Notes: generated by a model not told the origin, from the letters alone. 64,000 nt of DNA from Oscillatoria sp. FACHB-1407 (GCF_014697545.1 NZ_JACJSA010000007.1:276337-340336); one strand, 5' to 3'; positions 25,818 through 34,962 are shown, counted from the first letter of the stretch. Program-made: numbers and translations.

Positions 25818-25916
25818 ATGGAAAGCGTTGCCTACATTCTGTTCCTGGCTGGTGCTATCGCGGTTCTATTTTTCGCGATCGCCTTTCGTGAACCTCCTCG
25901 AATTAGCAAAGACTAA
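25818..25916 (+). CDS. psbT: Photosystem II reaction center protein T
   Basis: A 32-residue single-span protein reading MESVAYILFLAGAIAVLFF followed by AIAFREPPRISKD. PsbT lies at the dimer interface of photosystem II and helps stabilise or repair the QA site on D2. The gene is too short for usual gene-finding thresholds. The psbB-psbT order is conserved in cyanobacteria and plastids. A HIP1-containing codon block (TTCGCGATCGCC) encodes FAIA. Confidence 0.96.
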   Translation: MESVAYILFLAGAIAVLFFAIAFREPPRISKD

Positions 25917-26084
25917 TCTGAATTCGTTCAGATTTGACATTACGACGGTTGCAATTGCCTGAGTTGTCCTTGTTTTTGGTTAAATTAACCTTTAGCCAAG
26001 TAACTATTTGGATAAACTCAGGTTTTTGCTATTAGGATTGCAGTATTATTGCCCGTAGTTTTGAAATTTGCCCAAGGGCTTGCC

Positions 26085-26624
26085 ATGCGCTGTCCATTCT
26101 GCCAATTCACAGAAAATCGAGTGTTGGAGTCGCGATCGGCTGAGTCGGGGCAAAGCGTCCGGCGGCGACGAGAATGTTTACAGTGCAACCGCCGCTTCAC
26201 GACCTACGAGCGAATTGAGTTTGTCCCGATTACGGTAATCAAACGGGATGGCGATCGCGAGTCCTTCGATCGCTCAAAACTGCTACGTGGCATTATGCGA
26301 GCCTGTGAAAAAACAGGAGTGTCTACGGTTGAGCTAGAAAATCTGGTAGACGAGATTGAGGCTGAGCTTCAACAGCGATCGGTTCGAGAGGTATACAGTA
26401 ACGAAATTGGCGAACTCGTACTCAAGCATCTACAAACGCTCAACGAAGTGGCTTATATTCGATTTGCCTCTGTGTATCGCCAATTTCAAGGGATTCGAGA
26501 TTTTGTTGATACCCTCAATCATTTGCAGAGCGTCACCGATAAAAGTAGTCCTTCCACGACATTAGACTCCGGAGATCTCTCTGCATCTGAGAATAATGTA
26601 CGAGAGGCATCTCTTCGTCCCTAA
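26085..26624 (+). CDS. nrdR: Transcriptional repressor NrdR
   Basis: A 179-residue repressor of ribonucleotide reductase genes. The N-terminal zinc ribbon has Cys3/Cys6 and Cys31/Cys34 (MRCPFC and CLQC). The ATP-cone follows at about residues 47-137 ([36 protein letters not shown]), sensing dATP/ATP. I chose ATG 26085 because the zinc ribbon must start MRCPFC; an upstream ATG at 26049 adds 12 unrelated residues. The 40-residue Ser/Thr-rich C-terminal tail is typical of cyanobacterial forms. It lies between psbT and rps1, an order I recall from other cyanobacteria. Confidence 0.95.
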   Translation: MRCPFCQFTENRVLESRSAESGQSVRRRRECLQCNRRFTTYERIEFVPITVIKRDGDRESFDRSKLLRGIMRACEKTGVSTVELENLVDEIEAELQQRSVREVYSNEIGELVLKHLQTLNEVAYIRFASVYRQFQGIRDFVDTLNHLQSVTDKSSPSTTLDSGDLSASENNVREASLRP

Positions 26625-26943
26625 ACGGGTCGCCCCTAGAGGAACGCTGAACAATTTTTAATCATTGAGTGCTGCTTGTAGCAGTTGGTTTCTGCGTCGC
26701 TGTCATTGAGCATGACGCCTGGTTTTGAAGAACAATTCGATGCAAATCCCTTAAAAAGTCTAGAAACAATAACTTCTATCGCTTGAGTTGAGATATCATA
26801 GTTCTTCTAGGGTCTGACATCTGAGATGTAAATCTCATACAATAACTATTGGACTAGATGCTGGCTAGGTTTTGCCCTTGCCGCCTTGTACGCATCGAAA
26901 GGAGACCACTACTAACACGGAGAAACCACTAGGAATCATTAGC
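26625..26943. other. rps1 upstream region
   Basis: No gene is supported in these 319 bp. It should contain the rps1 promoter and leader. AAAGGAGA at 26898-26905 is a ribosome-binding-like site but lies about 40 nt from the chosen ATG. A short hairpin TGCTGCTTGTAGCA occurs at about 26671-26684. Confidence 0.4.
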
Positions 26944-27903
26944 ATGGTCAATCAGGAAATAACAGATATTGGTTTTACCCACGAAGATTTTGCTGCCCTT
27001 CTCGATAAATATGACTATCACTTTAGCCCGGGTGATATTGTTGCCGGAACAGTGTTTAGCTTAGAGCCGAGGGGCGCACTGATTGACATAGGTGCTAAAA
27101 CAGCAGCTTATATTCCGATTCAGGAAATGTCTATCAACCGCATCGATAGCCCTGAAGAGGTGTTGCAATCAAATGAAACTCGTGAGTTCTTCATCCTCAC
27201 CGATGAGAACGAAGATGGGCAGTTGACCCTCTCGATTCGTCGTATCGAATACATGCGAGCCTGGGAACGGGTTAGACAGTTGCAGAACGAAGATGCAACA
27301 GTCCGTTCCATTGTCTTTGCGACTAACCGGGGTGGTGCCCTTGTTCGGATTGAAGGACTCCGGGGATTTATTCCTGGTTCTCATATCAGCACTCGCAAAC
27401 CCAAAGAAGATTTGGTAGGAGAAGAGCTTCCTCTCAAGTTTTTGGAGGTCGATGAAGAGCGCAACCGTCTGGTATTAAGCCACCGTCGTGCGCTGGTAGA
27501 GCGCAAGATGAATCGCCTGGAAGTTGGCGAAGTCGTCATTGGCACGGTTCGTGGACTCAAACCCTATGGTGCTTTCATCGATATCGGTGGTGTCAGTGGT
27601 TTGCTGCACATCTCTGAAATCTCCCATGACCACATTGATACACCCCACAGTGTTTTCAATGTCAACGATGAAGTCAAGGTCATGATTATTGATCTCGATG
27701 CAGAGCGGGGTCGAATTTCGCTCTCAACCAAACAGCTTGAACCTGAACCTGGCGATATGGTGAAGAACCCCAATATCGTTTATGAGAAAGCAGAGGAAAT
27801 GGCTGAGAAGTATCGTGAGAAGATGATGCAAGCTCAAATGCCACCTGAAGAGGAAATAGTAGATTATTCTGCTGAAGAAGAGCCTATCTCAGCGGTTGAC
27901 TAA
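26944..27903 (+). CDS. rpsA: 30S ribosomal protein S1
   Basis: A 319-residue S1 with three OB-fold S1 domains (about residues 30-100, 117-181 and 195-264), the short cyanobacterial/plastid form rather than the six-domain enteric one. Signatures include GDIVAGTVFSLEPRGALIDIG, LVRIEGLRGFIPGSHIS and VGEVVIGTVRGLKPYGAFIDIG with LLHISEIS. It binds mRNA leaders on the 30S subunit. The tail is acidic (EEEIVDYSAEEEPISAVD). I chose ATG 26944 (MVNQEITDIGFTHEDF); a TTG at 26872 would add 24 non-conserved residues. A strong terminator follows. Confidence 0.95.
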   Translation: MVNQEITDIGFTHEDFAALLDKYDYHFSPGDIVAGTVFSLEPRGALIDIGAKTAAYIPIQEMSINRIDSPEEVLQSNETREFFILTDENEDGQLTLSIRRIEYMRAWERVRQLQNEDATVRSIVFATNRGGALVRIEGLRGFIPGSHISTRKPKEDLVGEELPLKFLEVDEERNRLVLSHRRALVERKMNRLEVGEVVIGTVRGLKPYGAFIDIGGVSGLLHISEISHDHIDTPHSVFNVNDEVKVMIIDLDAERGRISLSTKQLEPEPGDMVKNPNIVYEKAEEMAEKYREKMMQAQMPPEEEIVDYSAEEEPISAVD

Positions 27904-27951
27904 GCGACTCTCTGATTGAATAGGGTCAATTCTCAATTGATTAAATGAATG

Positions 27952-27979
27952 AAAAGAGAGGGATTTCCCTCTCTTTTTT
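27952..27979 (+). terminator. Rho-independent terminator of rps1
   Basis: An 11-bp stem, AAAAGAGAGGG (27952-27962) with CCCTCTCTTTT (27967-27977), has a 4-nt loop (ATTT) and runs into six Ts. It lies 48 bp after the rps1 stop. Confidence 0.93.
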
Positions 27980-28230
27980 GTTCCTATCACTTCTGTAGCA
28001 ACCGAGGAGTTGTCAGGACGAGGCGAAGTCTCACACCCCCCTTGTATTAACTGTCTCGACAGGTGCTGTAAGAAAACGCAGGTTTCTTTCACAGTGTGGA
28101 ATATCGAGGCTTCAAAACTTTTGTCGGTTAACCAGGGTGTTGCAACACCCACCTTCTTATGGAGACTTGCATAGGTTTAGTGGGGCTAGACCTATTATTC
28201 CTTGAAGGATGGCTTTTATCTGGTAAGTCT

Positions 28231-29199
28231 ATGGATACTCCTACTCAGTCACTGCTTTCTTGGTTGCGTAAGGTAGGGCGATCGCGCTCTGTTTCTGGTA
28301 TCACTGCTGTCATGGTGGGGTTAACGACGATGGCGTGTGGAGAGCAACAGCCTGCTGCCATGGCTCCAGTGCTGTCGATGAACGACTTTCAGTTTTTTGT
28401 ATTTAGATATAAAGCGCATTCTATTGAACCCTCCCCTGCCACTTTTACAGCTACTTCCAATCCCACACCCAGCCCTGTTTCGACGCCTACATCTTCGCCT
28501 ACATCAACGACATCGGCTCCTCTGAATCGCAATCCATCCATTACTTGGAATGATATTCGTCGAGCAGTTGAGTTGAGTTTTCCCCCATCTGATCGCCCCG
28601 CTGTGCTCGACTCCCTCTCGGCTATTGTCAATCCACTGAATTCTTCTCCAGAGTATGCTCAAGCCGCAGTGCTGGTTTTGGGATATCGAGATCAGGAGGC
28701 AATCGATCAGTTAGCCTATACCGCTAGCGGAGATGCTCGTGACGTTCTGATTCAATTAGAGTCACCCGAAGACTATTTACCAGGAGTGACCATTCAAGAA
28801 ATTGTGCGACGATATCGAGAGTTGCAATTACCAGTGCCTGGGCATCTGGAGGACAAGCTCAATTCCCCTCAACCGTCAAATCAGGGGTCTGGTCAAATGC
28901 CAGTCAGCACTCAAGCCCGATATCAAGAGGCTTTAAGAAATTGCACGGTGGGTACTTTATATTTGCCTGAACCAACCGGGCTTGTGCCCAACAGTATGAT
29001 TTACATGGTCATTCTGGGACGTGAACAGGACCGTTGCCGAGTTGAGTATTATATTCAGGCAGCGGTTGCTGCTGAAACTCCTCGAAAATATTTAGATTGT
29101 CGCTATAGTCCGACCACGATTGAGACTTTAGTCAACAACCCTAATAACACCGAGTATTTGAACCGAGTGGTCACTCAAGAATGTGAAACCTCATCTTGA
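28231..29199 (+). CDS. Putative lipoprotein of unknown function
   Basis: A 322-residue protein. The start is placed at ATG 28231, which gives MDTPTQSLLSWLRKVGRSRS, a hydrophobic core and the lipobox GLTTMAC, so it is probably membrane-anchored after signal peptidase II. An upstream ATG at 28159 would bury this signal behind 24 residues. A Pro/Ser/Thr-rich linker (about residues 66-98) leads to two modest domains: one with SITWNDIRRAVELSFPPSDR and AVLVLGYRDQEAIDQL, and a C-terminal one with four cysteines (NCTVGTLY, DRCRVEYYI, LDCRYSP, TQECETSS) that could form two disulfides. I do not recognise the family. Confidence 0.7.
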   Translation: MDTPTQSLLSWLRKVGRSRSVSGITAVMVGLTTMACGEQQPAAMAPVLSMNDFQFFVFRYKAHSIEPSPATFTATSNPTPSPVSTPTSSPTSTTSAPLNRNPSITWNDIRRAVELSFPPSDRPAVLDSLSAIVNPLNSSPEYAQAAVLVLGYRDQEAIDQLAYTASGDARDVLIQLESPEDYLPGVTIQEIVRRYRELQLPVPGHLEDKLNSPQPSNQGSGQMPVSTQARYQEALRNCTVGTLYLPEPTGLVPNSMIYMVILGREQDRCRVEYYIQAAVAAETPRKYLDCRYSPTTIETLVNNPNNTEYLNRVVTQECETSS

Positions 29200-29237
29200 G
29201 TGGAAGCCATTTCTGTATTCCACAACGCCGAGTTAGT

Positions 29238-29342
29238 TATCGCTTTGGTCAGAAAGCTCAAAGCAAAGACAATAGCTCAAACCCTTATGCTAGGAAAACT
29301 TCCTGACTTGTCTCCGCCCTATCGAATGCGGCTACGGCTTTA
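29238..29342. repeat. Structured dispersed element DR1, copy 2
   Basis: A diverged copy of the element at 6417-6523. Shared blocks are GCTCAAA, CTTCCTGACTTG, and ATCGAATG-GGCTACGGCTxTA at the right end. The internal stem is weaker here (GACAA with TTGTC). It directly abuts a fragment of element DR2. Confidence 0.65.
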
Positions 29343-29354
29343 ACGTCAGGTTAG

Positions 29355-29384
29355 TTTAAGAGTCTAGCGAATGAATTCGCGGCT
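29355..29384. repeat. Fragment of dispersed element DR2
   Basis: TTTAAGAGTCTAGCGAATGAATTCGCGGCT matches the left end of the DR2 element at 41488 (ACTAAGAGTCCGGTGAATGAATTCGCGGCT) at nearly every position. It supplies an ATG at 29371 in frame with the downstream HAD gene. Confidence 0.7.
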
Positions 29385-29415
29385 TTTGGCCTTGAAATGT
29401 GGAGAGGGTAGTTTT

Positions 29416-30153
29416 GTGGTTACGATTCGCTGTAATGAGATCCTATTTCAAAATATCCAGGCGATCGCCTTTGATAAAGACGGCACTCTGGCAGATTCTG
29501 CAACATTCTTACGCACCTTAGCGCAGCGGCGATCGCGCTTGGTCGATGCTCAAATTCCAGGCGTGCAGGAACCGTTACTGCTGGCATTTGGAGTGGATCG
29601 GCAATGGCTCAACCCAGCAGGGTTAATGGCAGTAGGGACTCGCCGGGAGAACGAAATTGCTGCCGCTGCCTATGTGGCGGAAACCGGGCGTGACTGGTTA
29701 GGGGCACTCAAGCTCGTTGAAAAAGCATTTGTCCAGGCGGATGCATCCATGACACGCAAAGCCGACCATACGCCTTTAGTTGAGGGAGCTTTATCCCTTT
29801 TACAGAGGTTGTCATCAGCAGGGGTGAGGTTGGGTATTCTGTCGTCAGATACCACCGCCAATGTCCAGGATTTTGTGCAGCGGTATGAATTGGAGCCTTA
29901 TTTTCAACTCCAGATGGGAACGGACGGCACGCTAGCCAAACCTGACCCTAAGGTGTTAGAACAGGCTTGTGCCTGCTTGGGAGTATCGCCTCAACAGACC
30001 TTAGTTGTGGGAGATTCTCCTGTTGATATTGAACTAGCTCAGGCAGCGATCGCCGCAGGTTGCATTGCTGTTCATCGGGAACTGGATAACACATCGCATC
30101 TATCCAAAGCAGATGTCGTGATTCAACACTTTGACCAAATTCAATTGGGGTAG
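29416..30153 (+). CDS. HAD-family hydrolase (phosphoglycolate phosphatase-like)
   Basis: A 245-residue phosphatase of the haloacid dehalogenase superfamily. Motif I is FDKDGTLADS, with nucleophile and general acid Asp; motif II is the Ser in LGILSSDT; motif III/IV are the Lys in LAKPDPKVLEQA and VVGDSPVDIELA. The cap insert (about residues 30-115) is of the C1 type. Substrate is unknown; phosphoglycolate is one possibility in a phototroph. I start it at GTG 29416, which has GGAG 11 nt upstream. The ATG at 29371 lies inside a DR2 repeat fragment and adds 15 residues that are unlikely to be original. Confidence 0.85.
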   Translation: MVTIRCNEILFQNIQAIAFDKDGTLADSATFLRTLAQRRSRLVDAQIPGVQEPLLLAFGVDRQWLNPAGLMAVGTRRENEIAAAAYVAETGRDWLGALKLVEKAFVQADASMTRKADHTPLVEGALSLLQRLSSAGVRLGILSSDTTANVQDFVQRYELEPYFQLQMGTDGTLAKPDPKVLEQACACLGVSPQQTLVVGDSPVDIELAQAAIAAGCIAVHRELDNTSHLSKADVVIQHFDQIQLG

Positions 30154-30417
30154 CCGTCTTAATCAAAGTGCATCCATCTTCACAAATTATTTAGGATTGC
30201 TATAAATTGCATTCAAAGTGATTGAAGATGTGTATCAATTTCCTTTAAATTAACCCTAATAATGAAGTTCTGTTTCTATTGCCAAAGTTTTCGACAGAGA
30301 GTAGGGTTAGTTTAACCATCCTTAATCGATCGGAATTGTGGTAATCTCCAATATTACAAAGCAGTTTCGATCCCCTCAGTCTCGATAGTCTTTCATTCTC
30401 AAAGAGAGGTCATATCC

Positions 30418-31680
30418 TTGCCCCGTCGCTACTTATTCACGTCCGAATCAGTTACAGAAGGTCATCCTGACAAGATTTGTGACCAGATTTCAGACACGAT
30501 TCTCGATGCACTATTGGCTCAAGACCCAACGAGCCGAGTTGCTGCTGAGGTTGTGGTCAATACTGGATTGGTTTTGATTACTGGTGAAATCACCTCCTCA
30601 GCCCAAGTCAACTATGTTGATCTGGCTCGCCAAAAGATTGCTGAAATTGGTTACACAGACGCAGTCAATGGTTTCTCTGCTCAAAGTTGTGCGGTTTTAG
30701 TGGCATTGGATGCCCAGTCTCCTGATATTGCTCAAGGGGTCAACAAAGCGCAAGAACAGCGTGAAGAAGCCAGTGATGAAGAACTGGATGCGATCGGTGC
30801 AGGGGACCAAGGCTTAATGTTTGGGTTTGCTTGCAACGAAACCCCAGAACTCATGCCATTACCTATCAGCTTGGCTCATCGGATTTCACGCCGCTTAGCT
30901 GTGGTTCGTAAGACTGGGCAGTTGTCTTACTTGCGTCCCGATGGCAAAACTCAGGTCACGGTGATTTACGAAGATGGAAAACCTGTTGGTATTGATACCA
31001 TCCTCGTCTCCACTCAGCACACCGCCACGATTGGCGACATCACTGATGAAGCAGCAGTGCAAGCCAAGATTAAAGAAGATTTGTGGTCGCTGGTGGTGCA
31101 GCCTGTTTTTAGCGATATTGATGTGAAGCCAGACGCTGAAACTCGTTTCCTGGTAAACCCCACTGGCAAATTTGTGATTGGGGGTCCTCAAGGTGACTCT
31201 GGTCTGACCGGACGCAAAATCATTGTAGACACCTACGGTGGTTACTCTCGTCATGGTGGTGGTGCCTTCTCTGGCAAAGACCCCACTAAGGTCGATCGCA
31301 GTGCCGCTTACGCAAGCCGCTATGTTGCTAAAAACATTGTTGCCGCAGGGTTGGCAGACAAATGTGAAGTGCAACTTAGCTATGCGATCGGCGTTGCTCG
31401 TCCAGTGAGCATCATGGTTGATACCTTTGGTACAGGTAAGATCGATGACGATCGCCTCCTGGAATTGGTGAAGCAGCATTTTGAGTTGCGTCCTGCGGGT
31501 ATCATTCGCACCTTTAACCTCTCTCGTCTTCCATCTGAGCGGGGTGGCCGCTTCTACCAAGATGTAGCTGCCTATGGTCATATGGGGCGCACCGACCTGG
31601 AGTTGCCCTGGGAGCAAACTGACAAAGCGGCTCTCTTGAAGGAAGCTGCAACTAAGGAACTATCTGGCGCGGCCGTTTAA
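30418..31680 (+). CDS. metK: S-adenosylmethionine synthetase
   Basis: A 420-residue enzyme making SAM from methionine and ATP; it forms homodimers or tetramers. Signatures are complete: [19 protein letters not shown] near the N terminus, [13 protein letters not shown] (about residues 126-138), [39 protein letters not shown], and [19 protein letters not shown] with catalytic Lys and Asp. The best start is TTG 30418, which gives the conserved [15 protein letters not shown] opening behind AGAGAGG about 8 nt upstream; no in-frame ATG lies close by. Upstream I find no SAM riboswitch. Confidence 0.97.
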   Translation: MPRRYLFTSESVTEGHPDKICDQISDTILDALLAQDPTSRVAAEVVVNTGLVLITGEITSSAQVNYVDLARQKIAEIGYTDAVNGFSAQSCAVLVALDAQSPDIAQGVNKAQEQREEASDEELDAIGAGDQGLMFGFACNETPELMPLPISLAHRISRRLAVVRKTGQLSYLRPDGKTQVTVIYEDGKPVGIDTILVSTQHTATIGDITDEAAVQAKIKEDLWSLVVQPVFSDIDVKPDAETRFLVNPTGKFVIGGPQGDSGLTGRKIIVDTYGGYSRHGGGAFSGKDPTKVDRSAAYASRYVAKNIVAAGLADKCEVQLSYAIGVARPVSIMVDTFGTGKIDDDRLLELVKQHFELRPAGIIRTFNLSRLPSERGGRFYQDVAAYGHMGRTDLELPWEQTDKAALLKEAATKELSGAAV

Positions 31681-31916
31681 TCGCTGTCAAGTTGTTCAAT
31701 GCATGGATGGGGAATGCCGGAACACTTCACTTTGCTGAAGCTTCCAGTGGTGTTCCCCATTATCTTTTGGGTGGTGCATATGCATTTGAGGCTGTTCTAG
31801 TACAGCAAAAAATAAGTTTTGAAAGGGGTGAAGGGGTTCCACCCCTTCTTGGAGGCGAAGCCCCCAAACCCCCTACATTGCAGAACTTTGTGTTCGCAAC
31901 ACTAGTAGCAAAGTGC

Positions 31917-31972
31917 TGAGGACTGAGGACTGAGGGTTGAGGACTGAGAACTGAGAACTGAGAACTGAGGCT
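31917..31972. repeat. Heptanucleotide tandem array, units TGAGGAC/TGAGAAC
   Basis: Eight contiguous 7-bp units: TGAGGAC twice, TGAGGGT, TGAGGAC, TGAGAAC three times and TGAGGCT. It is the same length class as the arrays at 135-259 and 6260-6385 but a different unit sequence. Confidence 0.85.
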
Positions 31973-32052
31973 AAAGGGCAAGCCTCATATCACGTTCAAA
32001 TTTGGGAGATGTCCTAATACCGATTTAATGTTTGATTGTGGCAGATCACTGG

Positions 32053-32080
32053 GTAGGGGCGTTTCGCGAAACGCCCCTAC
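32053..32080. repeat. Perfect 28-bp palindrome of the GTAGGGGC family
   Basis: GTAGGGGCGTTTCG is followed directly by its exact reverse complement CGAAACGCCCCTAC. It is the cleanest copy of the family in this window. A loose partial copy (CGCCCCTACT) occurs again at 32160. Confidence 0.85.
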
Positions 32081-32167
32081 GGAATCATATGCAGCGAAGC
32101 CAATTCAAATTGGTATAACAAACCGTTCAGTTGCTGTGGAACCAATTTGCCGGATGCCTCGCCCCTA

Positions 32168-32503
32168 CTAATCACCTGCGGTCTGTTCTGAAATCCATTG
32201 CAGGTAGGGCTTTGACCCCATCAAAATTGGAAGGGCGATGATTTCTGGCACTTCGTAGGAATGAATAGATCGAATGTGGGCTTCCAGTTTAGGAAACAGT
32301 TCTAGATTGGTCTTGATGACCAACTGCCATTCTTGTTCTTGACAGACTTTACTCTGCCAGGTGTAAACCGACTGAATTGGCATCAAGCTGACACAAGCGG
32401 CAAGATGGTTGGTCACTAAAGACTGGGCGATCGCCTCTGCCTCGGTTTGTGATGCAGCAGTTACCAAAATCACACCGTATTGGTTGGGTGTCTCTGCTCC
32501 CAT
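32168..32503 (-). CDS. cutA: Divalent cation tolerance protein CutA
   Basis: A 111-residue CutA1-family protein: a trimeric ferredoxin-like fold related to PII signalling proteins. Conserved features are VILVTAASQTEAEAIAQSLV, NHLAACVSLMPIQSVYTWQ, the segment EEWQLVIKT-like QEWQLVIKTN, and SYEVPEIIALPI. It was linked to copper tolerance in E. coli, though the role in cyanobacteria is unclear. It starts 24 bp after the stop of the pentapeptide-repeat gene on the same strand, so the two may be cotranscribed. Confidence 0.94.
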   Translation of the reverse strand: MGAETPNQYGVILVTAASQTEAEAIAQSLVTNHLAACVSLMPIQSVYTWQSKVCQEQEWQLVIKTNLELFPKLEAHIRSIHSYEVPEIIALPILMGSKPYLQWISEQTAGD

Positions 32504-32527
32504 AATCAGAATTTGTGATGAATCGGT

Positions 32528-33277
32528 TTAATCAAGAGCCATTTTCGGCACATCAATGTCGATGAGATGATCGACTGAGATTTGAGGAGTGCCACCGTTG
32601 ACCGCACTCAAGTAGGGTGCAAAGTGTAATCCTTCCAGACCACGGTTGCTCGTTTTAGTGTGGAGATTACTTTCAGTTAAGTTCACCCCACTGAGGTCAA
32701 TTCCCTGTAAGTCTAGTCCATTGAGATATGCGCCTTTAAGATTGACTCCATTGAGAAAAGCCCCTTGTAAATTAGCACCACTGAGCCGAGCACCGCTCAA
32801 ATTAGCCCAATTGAGGTTGGCTCTTGACAGGGTTGCATTGCGCAGGTTGATGCCTTCTAGCTTGGCACTGCATAGATTAGCCCGATGTAAGTTGGCACTG
32901 CGTAAGTTACAGTTACTCAGGTTGGCTCCACTGAGTTTAGCCCCGACAAAATTGGCTTTAACTAAAAAAGCACCAGCCAGGTTAGCTTTGGTTAAGTCTG
33001 CGTTTGACAAATCTCCTTCGCTTAATTTAGCGAAGCTCAGATCTGCCCAGTTTAAAAATGTCTCGCTCAAATTGGCTTTGGTCAAGAAGGCGCGGCTGAA
33101 GTTTGCGCCCGTCAAGTTTGCGCCCGTTAGGTTGACCCCAATCAGAGTTGCCCCTTTCAGGTTTGCCCCTCGGAGATCAATACCAATGAAATCCCGCTGC
33201 CCTGCTTCGTAGCATTTGAGTAAGTAGCTAACGTCCATACGGAGATCTTGGAGAGGTGCTGATTGAGCCGTCTCCAA
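32528..33277 (-). CDS. Pentapeptide repeat protein
   Basis: A 249-residue protein made mostly of A(N/D)LxX pentapeptides from about residue 35 to 205 (for example GANLKGATLIGVNLTGANLT, SKANLSETFL), about 34 units that fold as a right-handed quadrilateral beta helix. The short N-terminal helix (QDLRMDVSYLLKCYEAGQRDF) and the C-terminal tail (SVDHLIDIDVPKMALD) are non-repetitive. No membrane segment is present. Such proteins are abundant in cyanobacteria and seldom have known roles. The leader of a possible cutA unit. Confidence 0.9.
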   Translation of the reverse strand: METAQSAPLQDLRMDVSYLLKCYEAGQRDFIGIDLRGANLKGATLIGVNLTGANLTGANFSRAFLTKANLSETFLNWADLSFAKLSEGDLSNADLTKANLAGAFLVKANFVGAKLSGANLSNCNLRSANLHRANLCSAKLEGINLRNATLSRANLNWANLSGARLSGANLQGAFLNGVNLKGAYLNGLDLQGIDLSGVNLTESNLHTKTSNRGLEGLHFAPYLSAVNGGTPQISVDHLIDIDVPKMALD

Positions 33278-33489
33278 CTAACTCCACCTTAGAGCAGCCT
33301 AACCACACTGTGGGAAAGCCTTAAGATTGCTTGACGAATAGGTAGGAAAGTCAACATCTTGGCATGTTGGTCAACAAGAGAATGGGGAGTGGGGAGTAGG
33401 GAATGGAGTGAAGAGGGGCGAGGCGGAAAGGTCGGGTTTCGTGAGCGATCGCGTCTGTATCGGGAAACCTTGAATCCAAAATCTCCAAT

Positions 33490-34239
33490 CTAAAATCCAA
33501 AATCTGTATAGAGCCAATAGTCGAGCGTGACGGCTTCTCCTTGAACGGCGATCGCCCCTTTGTAGGTTGCATCAATCTCAATAGTGTGAAGGAACCAGTT
33601 GGGCAAGCCCTGGTTTGGCTGAAGGGATGGCTTGAGCAGAAAAGCGACATCAAACTGTTTCAATGCCTGCAATCCGCTGCCTGTTGCTTTCACCAGGGCT
33701 TCTTTGTGAGTCCAGAGCTTAAAAAAGGCATCTTGCCGTTCCTGGGGAGGTAGCGCACAAAGGGCTTCATATTCGTTGGGTGTAAAAAAACGTTGGGTCA
33801 GCGGTTCAACTTCGATCGGACGAATATATTCCAGGTCGATGCCGACGATACGGTCGAAGGCGATCGCATACAGAGCAGTGCCATGGGAGTGAGAGACGTT
33901 AAAGTACAGTGGGCACTCCTTTGAGAAGGGGCTATGGCTAGGAAAGTTGGCTAGTTGGGGTTTGCCATATGTCTCGTAGATAAATTGCAACGTGCTCGGA
34001 GCGCACTGGAGATAGCGGGCTAGTAGCGATCGCAAAATGCCACGGTTGACGATGAAGTGTTGCCGATGCACATCAGCCACATACTTGTTGGCTCGAATCT
34101 GCTCATCCTCACTGAGGGTATGAATAAACTGTTGCCATTGGGGCGCAAGCGATCGCGTGTTGACTCGCCACACATGCACCGTGTTGGGGGTTAATTCGAG
34201 GGTTGCAGGTGGAGCCGTCCAAACAGGATAAGTTGCCAT
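33490..34239 (-). CDS. 4'-phosphopantetheinyl transferase (Sfp/HetI type)
   Basis: A 249-residue enzyme that moves phosphopantetheine from CoA to carrier-protein serines. The Mg2+ and CoA motifs are complete: FNVSHSHG near residues 114-121, VGIDLEYIRP near 133-142, and FFKLWTHKEALVKATGSGL near 174-192. The length fits the Sfp type, which in cyanobacteria serves fatty acid, polyketide and glycolipid synthases (HetI in Nostoc). No synthase is nearby. The C terminus (TLDYWLYTDFGF) ends just before a 7-bp-phased A/G-rich tract at about 33375-33410. Confidence 0.92.
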   Translation of the reverse strand: MATYPVWTAPPATLELTPNTVHVWRVNTRSLAPQWQQFIHTLSEDEQIRANKYVADVHRQHFIVNRGILRSLLARYLQCAPSTLQFIYETYGKPQLANFPSHSPFSKECPLYFNVSHSHGTALYAIAFDRIVGIDLEYIRPIEVEPLTQRFFTPNEYEALCALPPQERQDAFFKLWTHKEALVKATGSGLQALKQFDVAFLLKPSLQPNQGLPNWFLHTIEIDATYKGAIAVQGEAVTLDYWLYTDFGF

Positions 34240-34453
34240 GAGAAGGCGATTGTAAATGGTGGTGAGTTATGGGTATTGCTTGACAAGCGATCATCAAGGA
34301 TGCTGAGGAACGCGAATTAAATAAGTTCGATCTTCGGCAGGGGCGGGTTTTGCCATCAAATTCATCGCAATGTGCAGATGGGTCTGCTAAACCGTCTGTA
34401 CAGTTTGTAAATCTATTAAATCTACGATTCTTAGCTACGCATCCACGCATCTG

Positions 34454-34480
34454 TAAGGGCAGTTCGCGAACCGCCCCTAT
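34454..34480. repeat. GTAAGGGC-type palindrome
   Basis: GTAAGGGCAGTTCGCGAACCGCCCCTAT is centred on GTTCGCGAAC. It is a variant copy of the GTAGGGGC palindrome family, 35 bp upstream of the DUF486 start, so it lies in that gene's promoter or leader region. Confidence 0.75.
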
Positions 34481-34514
34481 CCCATCTGTCGGTTTACTGC
34501 TGGAAATTGGTTTT

Positions 34515-34856
34515 ATGCTCAAACCCATCATTTTGTTGTGCATCTCTAATATTTTCATGACCTTTGCCTGGTACGGTCACTTAAAGGATCTGAAAGCGGC
34601 TCCTCTGTGGGTGGCGATCGCGGTGAGTTGGGCGATCGCGTTTCTGGAGTATTGTTTTCAGGTGCCCGCTAATCGGTTGGGTAGTCAATATTTCAATTTG
34701 CCGCAACTCAAGGTGATGCAAGAGGTGATCACAATGGTGGTGTTTGCAGGCTTTAGTGTGGCGTATATGAAAGTGCCTGTGACTCGCAATTACTTTTTTG
34801 CAGCGATGCTTTTGGCAGGTGCAGCCTACCTCATTTTTAGTGAACAACCTGAGTGA
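34515..34856 (+). CDS. DUF486 (DMT-like) small membrane protein
   Basis: A 113-residue four-span membrane protein of the DUF486 family, related in size to small drug/metabolite transporters. It shows the characteristic ISNIFMTFAWYGHLK at residues 9-23, the central EYCFQVPANRLGSQYFNLPQLKVMQEVI, and the final AAMLLAGAAYLIF. Substrate is unknown. The start is ATG 34515 (MLKPIILLCIS); an open frame back to 34350 runs through a dispersed palindrome and is not expected to be translated. Confidence 0.88.
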   Translation: MLKPIILLCISNIFMTFAWYGHLKDLKAAPLWVAIAVSWAIAFLEYCFQVPANRLGSQYFNLPQLKVMQEVITMVVFAGFSVAYMKVPVTRNYFFAAMLLAGAAYLIFSEQPE

Positions 34857-34962
34857 TTTGCAATCTAGGGTTGGTAGAAGCGAAGCATTCGTTGAAACCA
34901 TCGCCATTGTGCGACAGAGTTGATGTAACTGAATGCTTTACCCCTACACATGGGTGATGTCT

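Larger units (their letters stand above)
31681..32167. other. Repeat-rich spacer after metK
   Basis: No gene is supported. It holds a hairpin TGGGGAA..TTCCCCA (31708-31759), which may terminate metK; a short hairpin AAGGGGTG/CACCCCTT (31823-31847); a heptamer array (31917-31972) and a perfect 28-bp palindrome (32053-32080). A 75-codon plus-strand frame across it is a repeat artefact. Confidence 0.6.

Noticed and set aside
30154..30417. Possible SAM riboswitch upstream of metK
   Set aside because: None of the conserved core segments of known SAM or SAH riboswitches was recognised; only a loose AACCCTA/TAGGGTT inverted repeat is visible.
31692..31919. A 75-codon frame after metK
   Set aside because: It spans two hairpins and low-complexity repeat sequence; no protein features.
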